DNA from: Eremophila alpestris peregrina
Taxonomy: Eukaryota; Chordata; Aves; Passeriformes; Alaudidae
DNA length: 64,000 bases
Assembly (NCBI GenBank): GCA_009792885.1
Contig: WMCF01000114.1
Coordinates: 1,191,553-1,255,552, forward strand
Direction of reading: 5' to 3'
How positions within the stretch are numbered: the first letter of the stretch is position 1; the number at the start of each line of letters is the position of its first letter. The position numbers and the translations under genes were made by a program. This document shows positions 35,735-48,917 of the stretch, one piece after another. The notes under the pieces were generated by a model, which was given only the letters and a program-made list of their open reading frames with translations, was not told the DNA's origin and did not search any database.

Positions 35735-37278
35735 TAAGGTTTTAAATAGTATTAATTTCCCTAAATTTTATTCAGGAGAAAAAGTATTTGACTGTTTGAT
35801 TGTTGATATTGTCATCAAACTAGAAACATTTTTCAAGCTGTGGTTGTTTATTATTTTACTGCAATTATGTAACATGATTGCTGGATTGGACTATTCAGCT
35901 ATTGCATATTTTTGATTAGCATTAGGAAAGCTGCAGATTTATTGCAGCGTGTGAAAGGCACCATTTAAATCAACAGACAGGTGGGGTTTAGGAAAACTTC
36001 ATTCTCAGTTGTATTAAATGTAATTATAAATATAGTTGATTGTGGTATTCCTATATATATTTTCATGGTTTATTTAAAAAAAAGTCTTTTCTGCTCTGTG
36101 ACTTCCAAAAATACTTTTTATTAATATTTTTTGTGTCATAAGTAATTACAGTTATTTCCATGCACTAATAAAAATAGCAAAATCTCTCTTTAGCGAGATT
36201 CAACAGTTTGCCATTAATTTATTTCAAAATACACCTTGACAGGATGAGAGATGATTATTACTGATACTTTGGGTATATTAAACAGGAAATATGAGTGATG
36301 GAGACTTTATATTTCTATAAATAGAAAAAGCAGAAATTATATAACTTTAAGTTATGGCAATAATTTCCTGGCCAATAAGATGAAAAGGTTAATTTATCTG
36401 TATGAAAGGTGAGGAACAGAGAGGCAGAAATTCAGAAATGAAAACTCTGTGTGGTTTTCAGAGGCACCTTTTCTTATATAGAAATTTGCATTTCTGTTGG
36501 AATTGGAATGCAAAACTTAGTTCTTGATTCTGCAATCGATAATTCTTTAGGGAATTCTTGTCAATTCTTACTGCTGGATTGTTCATTTCTGAGAGATGCT
36601 TAAGACCAGAATGTTTTTATGTGCAAAAAAATTCTTAGCTGAATTACTTGATGCAGAAGAAAAGTTTGCAATGGAGATGGGACAGCATTTCTCCATTTCT
36701 GCATTGGGCATGTAAATGTATCTGAAGGTGGATGATGTACATAGAGTTCTGCTGCCGTACAACACAGAAGAACAGGCTGGGACTGTAAAAGCTGTATCTC
36801 ATGTTTTTCTACATGGCTCCAGTCACACCCAGCCATTGAAAATGGCTGCCTGCAGTAGTCTGACACCTTCTGATAACTTCTTGAAGTTAACTCAAAGAGA
36901 GAAGCCTTTAATAAAAGATTCAAACAAAAACATAGCAAATGAGTGTGATTAAAATTCCCAGTCTGAATCCTCAACATGCAACACATCATTCAATCCTAAC
37001 CCCATCAGTGCACCAGTGTCCCAGCAGAGATCTGAGCAGAAATCTCTGTCACTACCCACTGGCCCTGCTGGGATTCTGTGAGGAGAACCTGCCATTAACA
37101 GTGATCAGCTCTAGGCTGCAGCCAGGGCTTTCCCAGAGCTGTCAGACACCTCCTGGCACTGAAGAACTCCTTTATCCTCCTGCTCCAGTCACTGATCAAC
37201 CAACTTCTGGTGTTCTGAGAACTTTGTAAATGCTGCAGCAGATGTAATTGCCTGCTATTATGATTCATCCTGACACTT
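35735..37278. other. Intergenic, nothing recognised
   Basis: About 1.5 kb between two copies of the same LTR family. No gene was recognised. Confidence 0.55.
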
Positions 37279-37390
37279 TGTAGTGGTTTTAGGGTTTTTC
37301 TGCTGTGAGATAGGATTAAGAGAAAGCAAAGCAGGCTCACTTAAAAGAAATAAAGATAGTTTAGTTATAAATAGGAAAACTGAAGGATGA

Positions 37391-38067
37391 TGTCGCCGCC
37401 TGCTCAGGCCTGGCTAGCTGGAGTCTTTGCGGGCCGCAACACTTCCCCACGAGAGCCGGTAGCCTTGGGCTGACCCGCTTCCAGTGAGGTGGCACAGGCT
37501 CGCTGGTGGTGATTGCAGCTCAAGCGTCCTTAGAAGGACGGTTAGTGATTTAGCTCTAACATCCTGACAAGGATGAGCAGTGGCAGCTCTTGGGGAGAGG
37601 CGCTTCCAAGGAGAGGCAGGAGGCAGGCTCTTCACCACAGAGGTCTTTATTCCAAAGCTTCCCTTGGGCATAAAGCCCCTAACAGTGTAAAGCACTTACT
37701 TTTATACTATAGCTAGGGGGTGGAGATTTCAAACAAGCCAGTGGGGGTAAGGATTGAGACACTAACCAGTGGGGAAAAGGATCAAAAAGTAACCAATCAG
37801 GGAGACAGTACAGACAAGGAAGTAACTGGGGAACCAATAGCAACCAGGGAATAGAAATAAATTAACTCAGGGTTATGTAACTTCTGACAACATTTCTAGA
37901 AAGGTCCTTGAGGAGCCATCTTCGTGAGCTGTCAATCAGGACAGCCATTTTGTTTGTCTAACAGCCATTACTAAAAACTAGCAAAACATGTGGAACTGTT
38001 ACATTAAACACTATTAACTCACCATGGGAGTGCGATCTCTCTTGTGGTAGCATCTCGGGCTACCACA
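37391..38067 (-). mobile_element. Solo LTR nested in copy B (677 bp), TSD GGATGA
   Basis: The ends are TGTCGCCGCC and GGCTACCACA, flanked by identical GGATGA (37385-37390 and 38068-38073). On the minus strand TATAAAAG (37707-37700) is followed by AATAAA (37651-37646). A 6-bp duplication is typical of ERVK-type elements. It sits at the edge of, or inside, the second nested LTR. Confidence 0.88.
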
Positions 38068-38073
38068 GGATGA

Positions 38074-38795
38074 ATGTTACAATGTTATGAGTGTTATAAT
38101 TACAGGTTAAAGAGATGGAAAGTTTAAAGTGGGCTTGTGAAGTTACAAGTTAGAGGGTAAATGTTATACAATTGCAATTGTTGTAATTTCCACTTAATAC
38201 AATAGACGTTGTACCAGTTGTATCCACAAGTTCCCAGTTGAGTGTTAATGATTGTATTTTTCCGGGGTGAGTTAAAAGTCTGGAATTGTATTAGTTTTTA
38301 AGTTTGTTTAAGTCGTAACAGCAGACTGAGTTGCAACTGGGAGTCTGATAGATTGTAAAGGGGAACATTGCTGTAAGGGTGACAGAGAGAAGGGGGGGTG
38401 GGCTGTCTTCTCCCCCAGTGACAGCATACCAAGCCCTGATTGGAGAACAGTAGCAGCCAATCATTCTACGCCCCGAGGAAATGATTGGCCAGGAATGCAC
38501 CTCGTTAAGGGCCAATCAGAGTCACCAAAATGGACCAATCACAGAGCGGATTGAAAAACCCACCAATCATCAAGAGGAGAAGGAGATAAAAAGAGACACT
38601 TCGGGGGAGAGCCGGCCTCTTGCATTGTATCGAGCTACCGAGAGCACCCAGGTTGTATCGGTCTGTAGCAATCTGTGTCTGGCTTGCTGCATGGGACTTG
38701 GGCTACTCCCAAGTCCCCATTCTCAGCTGTTAAATAAAGAGGCTGATATCCTTTCATTATTAACGAAGTCCCAGCCTCATTTATTTCTGTTTTAT
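38074..38795 (+). mobile_element. Second LTR nested in copy B
   Basis: Plus-oriented LTR-like sequence: several CCAATCA boxes (38457-38570), a TATA-like GATAAAAAG near 38585, and TTAAATAAAGAGG near 38730 as polyadenylation signal. It ends where homology to copy A resumes. Its left end is uncertain; a few bases before 37391 may belong to it, which would make the 37391-38067 LTR an insertion into it. No clean duplication was found. Confidence 0.65.
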
Positions 38796-40249
38796 TCACA
38801 CACATTAAAAAGAAAGAAAAAAAGAATCAAAATGAAACTTTCAAAACAATTCTCCCTCTCCCGCCAACAGAGAGACATTTCTCACAGACATTATATAAAA
38901 GCAAAAAACCTCCTCAGAACCCAAGGTCTTTACTTCTTATAAAGCAATCTTTCATCAGTCTTTTTAGAGAGAGAAGTCTCTTCTGGTTATGGTAACTCTC
39001 CATAAGAAAGAAACAGTCTACTTGTGGCTCTTAGCTCTCACAAAAACAGCTAAAAACCTGTTTATGTGGTTCTCCCATATCCCATCAGACTTCCTGTAGC
39101 TGCAATATGGGCCATGGACTCTGTATTCTGGGGTGTCATTTTAAAATTAACAGTTCAGGTGCAAAGGACTTCACTGGTACAGAGGCTTGTTCCTTCAGCA
39201 CATCTCAACCTCCGTTCAAAGCACTGGCACAGGAAGCATATTGCTCAAATACTTCAGGGGACCACAGGGTCCCTACTACAGAGTCCATTACAAATACCTT
39301 TGCTCAAAACCACCATCCTGAACAATCATTTCCCCAGTTCATATTTTCCATGGTTTAAAGATATATTCTAGCATATTATAATCTGTTACCACAATTCACA
39401 AAAGATTTTCAGCCTAAGGCGTCTTCTCATCTCCTCATCTCTTAAGATACAACATCTCTTTCACAGACCTCAGTATCTTCATGCAGCCTAAATAAAAATG
39501 TCCCACTATGACTTTCTTTTCACTCTGGAGAAGACCAATGTTCTGCGAGTTTCACTTTGCCAAAGAAAGAGTTAAATCTAGCTTGAGTTTGCAGATAGTC
39601 ATGTGATCTCAGCCAGGCAGCAGCGGCAGCTCCCAAAGATTCCAAGGCCATGTGAGGGGAGCAGGAATGGCGGCCAGGACCTCGGTAGCTGAGCTATGAG
39701 ATGTCTTCTCTCCCCCTCCAGCCCTTGGTCTCACTCGGAGTGGCTCAGTTTGGGCTCGGGTCTGCTCCAGATGGAAAGGAGGGTGGGGGGAAAGGGGAAT
39801 CGGCTAGATGTTAAAAACTGTAGTTTCTCTGCTGGCAGCCGCTGGAACTCTGTCAGAGCTGGGACAGAGCATATCTTCCTCCCCCTCCCCACTGGGAGTC
39901 ACTGAACCTGGTGGGCATGCTGGGAAAAGCTTAGGCAGGGCCCAGCAGGCCCCTGGCTCCCCCCTCCCCCGGGAAGGAGGGAGCAGGGCTGCCTTCTTAC
40001 GTCTTTGGAGGCAGAGGGAGGAAAGAGCCAGTTCCCAAAATACTCAGCTTGATATGGGTCATATTCGCAAAGCCGAACTTTACTTTCTCACTGGCTGAAC
40101 CAGGTGTCAATCTCAGGTCTTGGCACGGAACTATTTCCTCTTTAACTAAAAGCTGTGTTAAACCATGACACGCTTCTTTTGACCTTTCAGGATTGATTTA
40201 TTCCTCTGGAAGAAAAGGATGTTTTGTTAGCTATGGGGCCCTTATGATT

Positions 40250-41679
40250 TGTCTTAGGGTGACTTTATGATGCTTGTATCCCTGTTGGGGGTTAGATTTG
40301 TTTCTTTTTTTTTTCCCTTTTGGAATTTTTCCCTCAAGAAAGACACTAAGAACCGAGTACTTGTCAGTACTTAACCAAAGACAAAAGAAGCCAGGGAAGA
40401 GAAGACGGAACCTGGTAACACGAGATTTGGGGCAGCAAAGGGACGGGGGGCTGGGGGGGCAGGCACTCTTGCCCTTGGCACTTCGAGGAGAGGATGCCAG
40501 GCTGTTTTCTTGCTGTGAGAGGAGTTTCACTGTCACCACCAACTCCGCTCCTGAGAAGCCTACCACCATCTGCTCATGTGCCCAGGGATTCCTGAGCTCG
40601 CCTCCTGCCCTATTGGAGCGGGCCCAGCCCTGTCCTGCCACCACCATTTTTCCAGCCCTGCTTTGAGGCTTTTGCCTACGCTGACCTCACACCCTTTGCT
40701 CAGCCAGGACATCTCTGCTGCTCCAGCCACCTCTGCTGAATTTCCCATCTACCTCATCACCAGCCCGGGATCTCCCACCGTTACAGCTTGGTGCCTCAGA
40801 GCCACTGGGATCAGACTGCCCTGAGCTTTGTGGTCCCTCGAGGTTCTTAGTTCTGTCTTATTATTAATGCTGTAGCTGTTTGTTTGTTTGTTTGATGGCT
40901 TTGTTAGATATATATATATATTAGTAAGAAAACCTGTTATTCCCATATCTTTCTGCCTGAAAGCCCCTTAATTTCAAATTTATAATAATTTGGAGGGAGG
41001 AGGTTTGCATTCTCCATTACAAGGAGAGGGCTCCGGCTTTCTCCTTAGCAGACACCTGTCTTTCAAACCAAGACAATCCCCAATCATCTCTTCTGTCTGT
41101 GTTAGATGTTGTGTTCTGTAGCTTTAAGACTGGTTCCGAGAGTGAAGGGGGAGAAAAGAGAAGCGTGGAGTTTGTTTTCAGAAAAGCAGCTCACTCCTAC
41201 ACATTCCAGCTCCTGGACTGTTCGTCTGAAGCATGGACAGGTGCCAGGACAGAGATCTCCATTGCTTTTAGTTAGGTTTAGCTAGCTAGGGCAGAGAAGT
41301 TCCCTGAAGTATTTATTTTCCTTTTTCTTGGGACTGTTTAAACCTTCTCTGGACTGAAAACTCATGAAAGCACCGGGAGCTCACACCTGTGGCCCACCAG
41401 GCCCAGGCCGGCATTTTCCAGCACTGGAGGGGCTGATAACAGACTGAGTGAGCCAAGCTCCCACAGCAAGCACTTTCTCAATTTTGACAGGTTTAATTGT
41501 TTCATATTGTTCATTTTTATGTTTGTGGGCACTTTGTTTGTTAGATAAATAGGGTTTTCCACTTATGTCTAAGGAGATTTTTTTTTCCTGAACCAATAGT
41601 GGGGAGGTGCCATTTCAGTTTGCTTCCCAGAGGGGCCCCATTCAGAGGTTTCATCCCAAATTTGCCCTAAACCAGGACA
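40250..41679 (-). mobile_element. Solo LTR, family 3 (1430 bp), TSD GATT
   Basis: Read on the minus strand it runs from TGTCCTGGTTTAGGGC to CACCCTAAGACA, both familiar termini of songbird LTRs. The flanks share GATT (40246-40249 and 41680-41683). It starts only 80 bases right of copy B. GC-rich open frames inside (40274-40666 +, 40231-40647 -) have no retroviral motifs and belong to the LTR. Confidence 0.8.
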
Positions 41680-41683
41680 GATT

Positions 41684-44600
41684 AGTGATGTGATCAGACT
41701 ACAGGGGGAGCTGCCTGGAATATGAAACCATCTGGGTATGAAGAAGGGGCTCAGTCCCTGAGATTTTTTTGCTCATAGTTTTGTAGCTGCATGTCTAAAC
41801 CTCAGAATAAGGCCACATCTGACTAGTTGTACTTCAGACTATGGCTGTATCTTACATAAAAGCCATTCAGGAGGGAGATGCTGTTCCTAAAGCTTTTTCA
41901 TTGATATTTTGTCATGTTCTCTGAAAGAAAAGACACAATTCCAAGTTTACAATCCCCAAGTCCTGAGGTAGTTTGGAAGTCTGGGGACAATGTGTGCAGA
42001 AGTTGGCCTCCATACCTCAGTTGAGAGCAGAGAGGGAGATGTGGTATGTTACTTGTGCACCTTAATGTGGAATCTGTGTGCTTTTCTATTGCCTGTTTGG
42101 TTCTTGGGCAAAGGGGTTACTTGAGTTCTGCCCCTGAACAAAACTTTGTCTCCAGGGGACCCAAGAGAGTCTGAAAAAATATCTCAGTACCCCTCTTTAG
42201 CTCAGGTCTTGCTGTGCTTGCAGTTTGCCCCTTTTTTCACTGAACCTTTTAGTTTTGCCAGTCCACATTATCTCTGTTCTTTCCACGTTCATTTTCCTCA
42301 TGCTCTACTGAGCATTTTTTCTGTTTCCTCTAATAACTGCTTCTGCTAATCTAGGAGATGTTTTATAATAAGAAAACTTCTCAAAATGTGCAGTCATAAT
42401 ATGTGAGATTTTTAATGCATCAAGACAGACACAAAAATCATTATTTGCATACCTTGTTTGTTGAAAGCTAAGCCTTGTGTTAGACTAGTAGCTGTTTCAG
42501 CTGCAAGAGAAGGAAATTCAGCCCATTTAAATGATTTTTCCTAAATGCCTCTTGGATTAGAAAAGGAGAGAAGGGAAAAGGAAATGGTCATTCCACTGAA
42601 AACATCCATGAAGTACAGAGCAGACTTGCTTGCTTTTCTTTCTCCTCCTTAGGCATCTGTAATTCAAATAAACCAAAAATCCAAAGTGGTGGTTCCGTTT
42701 GTCCCCTCATCCCCTGAGCTTTTCCAGGCTTCAGTGTCTCTACCTCAGCAGAGTTTCAGTGCTCTTGCTGCTGTCCATGACTAACCCTGGGCCACGAGGG
42801 CCACGTCTGCTCTCCCTGGAGCCTGCAGAGTCAGGATTGCCTTATGTAGAGTGATGCAACTTTACTGTGGTGTCATTTTTTTCTGCTGCTAATTTTACAG
42901 AAAAAAAGTGAAGAACAGAATGTAAAAAGCCAGCCCTTCATCTTTCCCCTGTCCTTGCCAGAGTTTTCTGCAGATGTGTTGAGACTCATCACAAACAGAT
43001 TTTTGTTTTTAAAGCTCCCACCCCTCTGTACTGCTGGAAGCTCGTATTTGATTCCTTGCTGTTTTCAGTTTCTCTGCATTCCCCCCATGGTGGTGTTTCT
43101 TGGTAGCAGAATGTGACTCCAGCACAGAGCCCTTGGAGTTGCATAAGTAACTGCAATTCAGTTCCAGCTGCAGGACTAGTAGTTTTTTGGAATTTAATAC
43201 AGTCAACCCCAGTGGAAATAATGAGAGATTTCTTTGCCAGATAAAAGTTATGAACCTTCAAAGGTAAAGCATGGCACTGAATAAAGAACTGCTTAAAAAT
43301 GTATGAGGAGAGCAGGGTGGAATCCTTTCTCTCTTTGTATGTGCAGAAAGGTTAAAACATTGGTGTCTTTAACCTCTAATTGTTGTTTATGAATACAAGA
43401 TATACAACCAAACAACTGCAGAAAGGGCTGGACTCTTTCAGAAAGGAAGGGAAATCAGACAGTAAACCAATAGAAAAGAGAAGGGAAAAAATAACCCTGA
43501 AAACTTGAATGTATTTTGACATTGAAATGCAAGGAGTCAGTTCAGAAGTGCCGTTTTTAGAACTACTCAGTTTCTTTGCAATTTGCAGGAAATGACACAA
43601 TGAGGTGAACAGGATTGGAGAAGGAAAAGTATGCCTGATGTTCTTACACAGCTAATGGACTTTCCTTAAGAGAAGTCTTAAACTCCAAAAAATACTCAGG
43701 AAAAAAATTTTGAAAAGAAAGAAATAATAGCTGGGAAATGTTATACCAGCTTCACTCTTTGCACATCTGAAATAAAGCTTCTTAACCCAAGAACACTTCA
43801 ACCATCTATGGATATGTTATTCCTAGAAATAGGTATATTAAAGGAGGGTTAGGTTAAAAGAAACATGATTAACGTTTCCTTTTTTCTTCCTGAGCTTGTG
43901 CACAGCAGCTCTGAATAGTAAGCAGGAAGTAAAGGGTTCTCTTTTACAGTTCTCTGCAGCAAAGGTGCAGCTGCTCATATCTCTGCAATTGCTTTATGGA
44001 ACTGAATTCACATTTCCTGCTAAATTTGCTTTCTTTAATCATGAATAATTACATTCAAAGAAGTAGTGGGAAAGGTGGTTTTCTTTTTTGCCAAGATTTG
44101 CAATTCAGTGATGTTAATGACACTGGCACTGCTTTATTCAAGAAATGAATTTGCCCTTTAGCTAGAATTAGAATTCTTCAAAAGACATGCTTCAAAAAGC
44201 CTGGGTAACTTTTTCTCCTATCAATCACTGGCACTTGTTACAGAGGAACTGATGGTCTTTAAAATGTGTATTAGCTTTTCATTCATATGGGATAAGGATT
44301 TACTTATTAAAAAAGAAGTAAAGGAAGAAGAAAAGGAAACAGGTTTTATTGAAGTGGATTTGTCTAAAGATCTAGATAAATTTAGAACGCCTAAGTTTGA
44401 GTGATTTGGCCAAGGTAAAATAGGAAATTTTTGAAAGAATAGAATCCGAAATTTATGTCTCAGGCCAACTCTGTAGGACTCTCCATGCCCTGCAGAAGTT
44501 CTATAGCTGTATCAGGTATCATGCTTCTCTGTAGGAAGGTACATTCTGGTGCCATAGCATCAGTAAAAAATGTGCCTTTTTTCACATTTTCTTCTGAAGC

Positions 44601-44990
44601 ATTTTTTTAGCAAATTATATAAATATTTTTGAACAGCATAACTAGAATTTCTTATAGTAATTCTGAAAAGGGATTTTTAGAATTCCTTCTGTAAAAAAAG
44701 CTGTGTCAGGATGGGCTTAGAAGCCAGAAGGAATCTCAGAAAATGTAATGTACCTATTGTAAAATGTGACTGCCCTTGTCTTGTCAAAGAAAGGGTTAAA
44801 ATAGGCTTGACCAGCAGATCCAGAACTACAGAACACATTAAGAATAACCAAGTCATGTCATTCCTTTTAGCAGTAATAAGTCAATGAATTACTGATCTAC
44901 GCAATTCCATAGTCTTCCTAAGCGGTGCAGTGCACCATACTCAAAATCAATACTGGAAAGGGAGAGAAACTATGAAAAGTCAAAGCAACT
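41684..44990. other. Intergenic, nothing recognised
   Basis: About 3.3 kb of AT-rich sequence with no recognised gene or repeat. Confidence 0.5.
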
Positions 44991-45012
44991 GGTATAAAAA
45001 TTAGTAGGAAAC

Positions 45013-45393
45013 TGTACCAGTTGTTTGTAGGATGAAATTTTGTGGAATTTTGTGCTGCGCAGTGGAGCAGAAAGTACTGCGGCGTTGATGGATGGTTGGA
45101 CATCTTGGCCTTGGTGGGCCAGAAACCTTGGGAACATCAAACAGAAATGTAAGGGAGAAAGTGAAAAGGAACATGGTACTTTGTTTTAAGGAATCCATGT
45201 AAGACTGCACCTGCAAGATTGTGGTTAAGCAATATTGCTAAGAAGCATCAATAATGTGATCATTGCTTGGCAGTGGAAAATTTTACCTAAAGCTGTAAGG
45301 GCATATAAACTGAACACTGGAAACAATAGAGGACTTCACAATAAACGACTTCTTGCTTGCACCAAGTGAAGTCCCATCTCTCAATTGCCAACA
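45013..45393 (+). mobile_element. LTR-like element (left end uncertain)
   Basis: TATA box (CATATAAACTG, about 45302), AATAAACGACTTC polyadenylation signal near 45342, and a terminal CCATCTCTCAATTGCCAACA as in ERVK-type LTR ends. A TG start at 45013 is the most likely one, but no matching target duplication was found. Confidence 0.6.
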
Positions 45394-47550
45394 ATATTTA
45401 TTGGTAGGTACTTCCTACAAATTCTGCAGCTTTATCTACTGCCTACCAAACCAAACTGTCTAAAAATGTAATTCTGTTCATGTATCTGTGAGGCTGAAAA
45501 GAAAGCATCAAAAAATTTCAAATATTATGAATGCCTCTGTAGCATTTGTAATGGAATATATGTCAGTATAAATCAGTAAAATCTTTGTTAGCACTGAAAT
45601 GGTGCCAGAAGTGTACCCTACACAGAAAGTCCAGTGAGTGATCATTTACTCCTCAGATACTGGATTAGCAGGAAAATGACAGCTTGATTTTTGACACTTT
45701 TAGAACAGAATTGGCTTTAGTGATATTTTAAATGAACATTGGCACTGCTAATAAGAAATCCATACAATTGTTCCAAAAATCCTGGAACTAAAGAAAAACC
45801 AAAGCAGGGAAAAGCCAGATTTAACTCACTGGAAAACAAAGCACTAATAAGTTGCTTCTGAGAAAAGACTGAAAAAGTGAGAAATATAGGTTTGCAAAAA
45901 TGCATTTACTTTGTAAGGAGAGGAGTGTTTATGTGGTGTTTAGTCTGCATTTCCATGGCAAATAGAAAAGAGCCCAACTGACATTTCTGCTGTGGGTTCC
46001 TGTGTCAGGGTCTGGGGCTTGGCCCTTTGTGCCTCTACTTTGGTGCTTCAAAACAAAGTCCCCTGTGGGCCCTTTATAAGCTGTTCCCTAAGACCGTTCT
46101 GATGCTTGCATTGGAAATACGTGATATTAAAAGTAAGCAAAAACTGCTGTTTCCCAAGCAAGTGGGACTAAAAGAAATATTATTCTGATCCATGGGAACT
46201 AGTATTTTGTCTTCTGCAAATAAGAGCTTGTTTCAGCTTGCCTTTTGGGACCTTTGTTAAGACATTTTCCATTCTCTTTTTTGAAAACACATATTGTTCT
46301 TGACTTCCTTCATGCATCACTATGCCTTTCTCTCTCCCTGAGATCTGTGTTGAGACTAAGTCCCTTCTGATACAAAAGAGATGAAGGAGAAGCAAACAAG
46401 GCACTCTCATAAATACATAATAAGGTGGCCCACAGAAGGGAACAGCCCATGTTGGAAAACACAAGCAATGTTCCAGCTTAACACCAAAAAAAAAAGAAAC
46501 ACAAGAACTATGGCAAATACTGCATTTAGTGTGTGTAGTTTTCAGTTTCTTGATGGGGTTGAAGAAATTCATGTTATCTCAGTGGCACCAGTAAAATGCT
46601 GCAGCTTTGTTCCTCTGGTTCAGAGGAGCCAGACCTGGCTCTTCCCTGGGCTCTCTGGATTTGGGGTGATTTGCATTGCCACAGTGGCTCAGGCCATTGG
46701 GCTGTGACAGCAAATCTGATCACTCAGATCTCTGATGTCAGAATGAATCTGGCATCATCCCACTTATGTGAGGTTGTCCTGCTGCAGCTGAAATCAGGAG
46801 CTGCTTATTGCTTGCATATTGATTGGTTTTCATTGGTATTGAGTGTACAGAGCTCTCTGTATGGCTCATGCTGCTTTAGTGGAACAACAAATATTAACGC
46901 AAAGCTGTCTATTTTAATGTACGTAGGTCATCTACTACAGATTCTGAAATACTGCTAAATAAAAAACTACAGCACTTAAATTTTAAAAGGTTAAATAAAT
47001 TTCACTCAGACAGGTTCTGTGCTCAGAAGTGCAACTTGCCTCCAGGTTAGAGCCTGGTGCTCCAGAGCCACCTCAGCACACCCAGCTGCCTACCCCTGCT
47101 CTGTGCCCTGTCCTTGTCCTTCCCTCCCATCTCTTCTCTCATTCCTGTGCTCAGGTCAGGGGCACAGGGGCCAGCACTGCTGGGACTTCCAGCCCTCCTG
47201 GGGAGAAGCTGTGGCTTTATTTTGCAGTCTGTGTGTGCCACCTCTGCCATGCCAGGAAGAGTTTTTCAGTCTTAACAGCTGGTGGCAGGGAACAGAGTTC
47301 CACTTACTGTAACATCAGGTGTTTGTTTGCTGCTGCTTTTCACTAGATTGTGTCAAAATTCTTGGAATGATAGAGAGATGGGAATGCTGAGCTCTAGCAG
47401 CTCCTCATGTAATAAACTGGCTGGGTGGGAAGGTGGAGTAGTGACCCCACACTGCACAACCTCAGGAGGGTGAAGCTCTCTGCAAGGGTCTGAGTCCTCA
47501 CCAGAACTGTGAGACTGCGTTGAGACTGACAGTGAAATTCTCATTCCTTA
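45394..47550. other. Intergenic, nothing recognised
   Basis: About 2.2 kb. Slightly GC-richer near 47040-47300, where several frames are open, but there is no motif or splice pattern that I can support. Confidence 0.5.
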
Positions 47551-47992
47551 TGATGCCTTAGGATTTTAGCTTTTATATTTTTCATGTATTCGTAATTCTG
47601 TAATTCTTTAGTGTATAACTGAACTCCATATACAGGGTATCTACTGCTTCCCCATTTTGGTCAGACACAACAATTCCTCTCCAGGCCTGGCAATCAAGGA
47701 CACCTCACTGTCTCAGGCTCCAAGAAACGTAAACTAAAGTGAGTTGGGGTGAGCAAACTTGGGGTAAATGACTTTATTAGCTGAAGCTGTAATTGGAAGA
47801 TTAACCCCAATATGCAAATGGACCAAACTTTAAAAAGTGTGAAAACCCGTGTCCTGAACATTTTTTAGGTGTAGCCCCTGGGTGGGCTTTGTCTGCCTGA
47901 AATGAACTTGAAGGCCCTTCAATAAACATAACCACTTTTTATTCCCTTAATTTTGTTTGGCCTCTGTTTTAAGTAGCTCCAAGAAGGCATCA
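47551..47992 (+). mobile_element. Solo LTR, family 1 (about 442 bp), TSD CTTA
   Basis: It starts TGATGCCTTAGG and ends AAGAAGGCATCA, with CTTA on both sides (47547-47550 and 47993-47996). It has a TATA-like TTTAAAAAGTG near 47830 and AATAAA at 47921-47926. It matches the LTR at 24945-25342 in reverse orientation around CCCCAATATGCAAATGGACC. Confidence 0.8.
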
Positions 47993-47996
47993 CTTA

Positions 47997-48619
47997 AGGC
48001 AGGGAAATGGATCCCTGTCGCTGGTCCTACCAGAGCCCACAAACCTACAAAACACAAAGGAAATCTCCTGTCTTTAAGAACTGGGGAAAAAAATTCTGAT
48101 ACTTTGAGGTGATCCAAGTGAAGTTTGACACAGAAAACACACCCGAGTTAGAAATGGAAATAGTGGGAAATAGTCTCTGGAGTTATCACAAACCCAGAAA
48201 TAGATGACTTTAATTTTATATCACTAAATAACTCATGCCTCGTGTTCCTTCTGATAATTGCTGAGAATCTCTGTATCTCCTGATTTCCTCTGACAGAAAA
48301 ATGTTGAAGACTAGATGGGGCTGACGAAAGCTATCTTCCAAATCACAGAGTATAATTCAGCAATTGGAGCTAAATGTTGATAATCCATAGGTGGTTTGTG
48401 TCAAATGAAAAACAGTCATTTTGTCATATATGTCTTTGCAGGATAACATTGAAATTAATCCACTGGCATTCTGGATTTTTTTTTTAAAGTGGAAGAAGGT
48501 GATATAAAGGCTAACTGGGCAAATGACAGCATTTCCTGTAGATGCCCTTAATAATTTTGAGTAAGAGAAACTTTGAATCCCTGTTTTGATTACCATTGTC
48601 TTTTCTATTCCCTCAGTGT
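47997..48619. other. Intergenic, nothing recognised
   Basis: About 620 bases between two LTRs. No feature was seen. Confidence 0.5.
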
Positions 48620-48917
48620 GGGATTGTGCTGGTTTTGCAAGGAAGTGATGCTTTCAAGAAAATTACAGGAAAACCAATCAGTGACTAAGTTTGAATATTG
48701 ATATCTGGTTAAATCAGCAGAAAGCTGGCACACCTCTGTGAACACACAGGGTTAAAATCAGAGAAATCACAAGAAGTTCCCCTTTTTCCTTCTGGCCTGG
48801 GAACAGGTAAAAAGCAGCCGCAGCTCCCTCCTGGAGGCGGGGGAGCCGGGTTGGCCGGGCCCTGCCCTTTCCCGGGAAACCTGCCGGGCTGTGGCTCCGG
48901 AGCTGGGCCCGGTGACT

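Larger units (their letters stand above)
37279..40170 (-). mobile_element. Solo LTR, family 2, copy B, interrupted
   Basis: Same ends as copy A: TGTAGTGGTTTTAGGG on the left and AACCATGACA on the right. The flanks CACTT (37274-37278) and CGCTT (40171-40175) are a duplication with one change. The part 38795-40170 matches copy A closely over about 1.3 kb, and 37279-37375 matches its other end. The stretch between them (about 37380-38795) is two foreign LTRs. Without them the length is about 1.5 kb, as in copy A. Confidence 0.85.

Noticed and set aside
40274..40666. 130-residue plus-strand ORF in GC-rich DNA
   Set aside because: It lies inside the 40250-41679 solo LTR, antisense to it, and has no recognisable domain.
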